A model generated the notes under the pieces. The model saw nothing but the letters and a program-made list of their open reading frames with translations. It did not search any database and was not told where the DNA came from. DNA of 64,000 nucleotides from Clostridioides difficile_A. GTDB lineage: Bacteria; Bacillota; Clostridia; Peptostreptococcales; Peptostreptococcaceae. The DNA lies in assembly GCA_945909635.1 (NCBI GenBank), contig OX246690.1, positions 2,604,001 to 2,668,000 of the forward strand, written 5' to 3'. Shown one piece after another: positions 62,898-64,000 of this stretch. Each line of letters begins with the position of its first letter. The first letter of the stretch is position 1. The translations under genes were made by a program, and so were the position numbers.

Positions 62898-63150
62898 TTT
62901 GTGCACCTCCATAAATTTTATGAACACTTATTTTTTAATTTAATTAAAGACTCTAATTGTTGTTATTTTTGTTTTGTTGTATATTTGATTCTATTATTGT
63001 TTATGTATTTTGGCATTTTTTAAGATTTCATGAATGAATAACTCCAATTTACCCATTCATGAAATCTATATTATTTTTTTGTGTATAGTTATTTTTTATT
63101 TTTAGTGTGTGTTTATATTTTTATCTATATAATATATGTGTGTGTTATTT
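62898..63150. other. grdB-grdC spacer
   Basis: A 253-base spacer within the operon. It is AT-rich with a stretch of repeated GTGTGT-like bases near 63107-63140 and a hairpin at 63023-63067. No ORF. Confidence 0.5.
63023..63067 (-). repeat. 14-bp stem-loop between grdB and grdC
   Basis: AGATTTCATGAATG / CATTCATGAAATCT with a 17-base loop. No T-run follows on the minus strand, so it is not a normal terminator. It may protect the 3' end of the grdB part of the mRNA or be a processing site that sets subunit ratios. Confidence 0.65.
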
Positions 63151-64000
63151 TTATTTTTCAAATACTGTTTGACCATCTACTTCTGTAGTTAAAGCGTTTA
63201 ATGCTTTTTCTACAAGGCCTCTTCTTAAGGCTTTTTCTTCTGTAGGGTCAAGCGCTGGATTTCCAAGTGGATGAGGTATTGCTATAGTTGGAACTATTCT
63301 ATTAGCCCCTACTGTTAATGAAATAGGTACTACTGTACACATATGAACTACTGGAAGTCCAGTTTTTTCTATTTCTTTTACCATCGTTGCACCGCAACGA
63401 GTACAAGTACCTCATGTAGAAGTTAATATTACTGCATCTACACCATCAGCCACTAATGCTGCTCCAATTTCAGAAGCATATTTTTTAGAGTTTGCAACAG
63501 ATGTACCATTACCTACAGTTGTGTAGAAAGTTTCATGTAATTTTCCAATCACACCTTCTTTTTCTAAATCTCTAAGAACATCAACAGGTAATACTCTATC
63601 TGCATCTAAATTTGCATACACTGGGTCATATCCACCATGTGCAGTTTCATAAGTCTCTTCTGTTAAATCCATAACTCCTGCTATAGAATAAGTTCCATAT
63701 TTAGAAGCTGAAGAAGACTCTATTCTATCAGGGTTTCCTTTTGGAACTATACCACCTGAAGTAACTAAAGCTATTTTGCATTTTGATAAATCTTTTACAG
63801 CGTTACTTGGGTCAACTCTATCAAAGTTTGGCATTGGGTATTCAGTTTCAAATGGTTCACCTTTTATTTTCTTAACTAACATGTCAACAGCTCTCTTAGA
63901 ACCTCTGTCTTCATGGAAATAATTAACTCTTATTCCTCTAGCTATGTATCCTTCATCTTTAGGAGTTCCAATTTCTTCTCCATTAGCAAGTTTTACTGCA
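63151..64000 (-). CDS. grdB: Glycine reductase complex component B, selenoprotein (3' part)
   Basis: The C-terminal two-thirds of GrdB; the start lies beyond the right edge (the family is about 436 residues). The frame is interrupted at 63412-63414 by TGA, read as selenocysteine: the protein continues V-I-L-T-S-T-(Sec)-G-T-C-T-R-C-G-A-T-M-V-K-E, with a cysteine-containing motif right after. Frames on both sides are the same and gene-like, so this is not a nonsense mutation. A hairpin with its loop about 19 bases after TGA fits a bacterial SECIS. GrdB binds glycine as a Schiff base and passes the carboxymethyl group to selenoprotein A. Confidence 0.95.
63384..63400 (-). promoter_or_regulatory. 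Bacterial SECIS element of grdB
   Basis: On the minus strand TCGTTGC-GGT-GCAACGA, a perfect 7-bp stem with a G-rich loop, 11 bases after the UGA. The loop lies 19-21 bases downstream, within the range known for SelB recognition, and inside the coding frame. Confidence 0.75.

Noticed and set aside
63412..63414. Nonsense mutation or frameshift in grdB
   Set aside because: The TGA is at the known selenocysteine position of GrdB, the frame is unchanged on both sides, and a SECIS-like hairpin follows.
1..64000. CRISPR array, prophage, insertion sequence, tRNA or rRNA
   Set aside because: I found no regularly spaced repeats, transposase, integrase, phage structural genes or tRNA-like cloverleaf in reading both strands.

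Overview
The window is a low-GC (AT-rich) Firmicutes chromosome segment, almost certainly Clostridioides difficile or a very close relative. This rests on the gene content: the Stickland glycine reductase genes grdB (with an in-frame UGA for selenocysteine), grdC and grdD; the complete succinate-to-crotonyl-CoA cluster (cat1, sucD, abfD, cat2, 4hbD) with its small Cys-rich companion; and a cyclic-di-GMP system with riboswitches. I see no prophage, insertion sequence, tRNA, rRNA or CRISPR array. It reads as core metabolism with regulatory islands.

Layout. 1-3.6 kb: the start of a receiver-like gene running off the left edge, a long non-coding AT-rich stretch with a 15-bp inverted repeat pair, then two near-identical units (promoter, c-di-GMP-I riboswitch, terminator, small ORF) flanking a cold-shock gene; the small ORF is intact in the first unit and broken in the second. 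3.6-12 kb: a membrane diguanylate cyclase, a molybdate/tungstate-type ABC transporter with a DUF364 protein, a PIG-L deacetylase, and a two-component system. 12-22.5 kb: a soluble SnoaL-like/GGDEF protein and a leftward ten-gene operon with a galactitol-type PTS (IIA, IIB, IIC), two zinc alcohol dehydrogenases, split transketolase, RpiB, Rpe and a phosphohexomutase. It has a textbook -24/-12 sigma-54 promoter with an adjacent CcpA-like site; a LevR-type sigma-54 activator with a GAYTGA motif lies at 29.6-32.6 kb. 22.9-29 kb: a secreted arylsulfotransferase, and a coupled gene pair in which a degenerate-GGDEF/intact-EAL membrane protein is followed by a lipoprotein fusing an ABC-type solute-binding domain to the non-catalytic half of a 5'-nucleotidase.

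32.7-39.6 kb: xpt plus a transaldolase behind a guanine riboswitch, and the mannitol operon mtlA-mtlR-mtlF-mtlD. 40-44 kb: an IMP dehydrogenase of the Tritrichomonas-like type, and a TelA/XpaC-like pair. 44-54.4 kb: the succinate reduction cluster with a membrane exchanger and a divergent LysR regulator; three copies of a 13-bp Rex-like element lie between them. 54.5-60 kb: a small membrane protein, an M24 peptidase, a flavodoxin-fold reductase and an ars-like operon (ArsR, ArsP-type permease, Cys-rich thioredoxin-fold protein, ArsC) with three matching 22-bp operators. 60.2-64 kb: grdD, grdC and the 3' two-thirds of grdB.

Together the genes import PTS polyols and pentoses, dispose of reductant through succinate and glycine reduction, and tie several functions to c-di-GMP. 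Several gene starts were moved from the longest ORF to a start with a proper ribosome binding site; this is stated where done. All family names are from reading the sequence; no database search was run.
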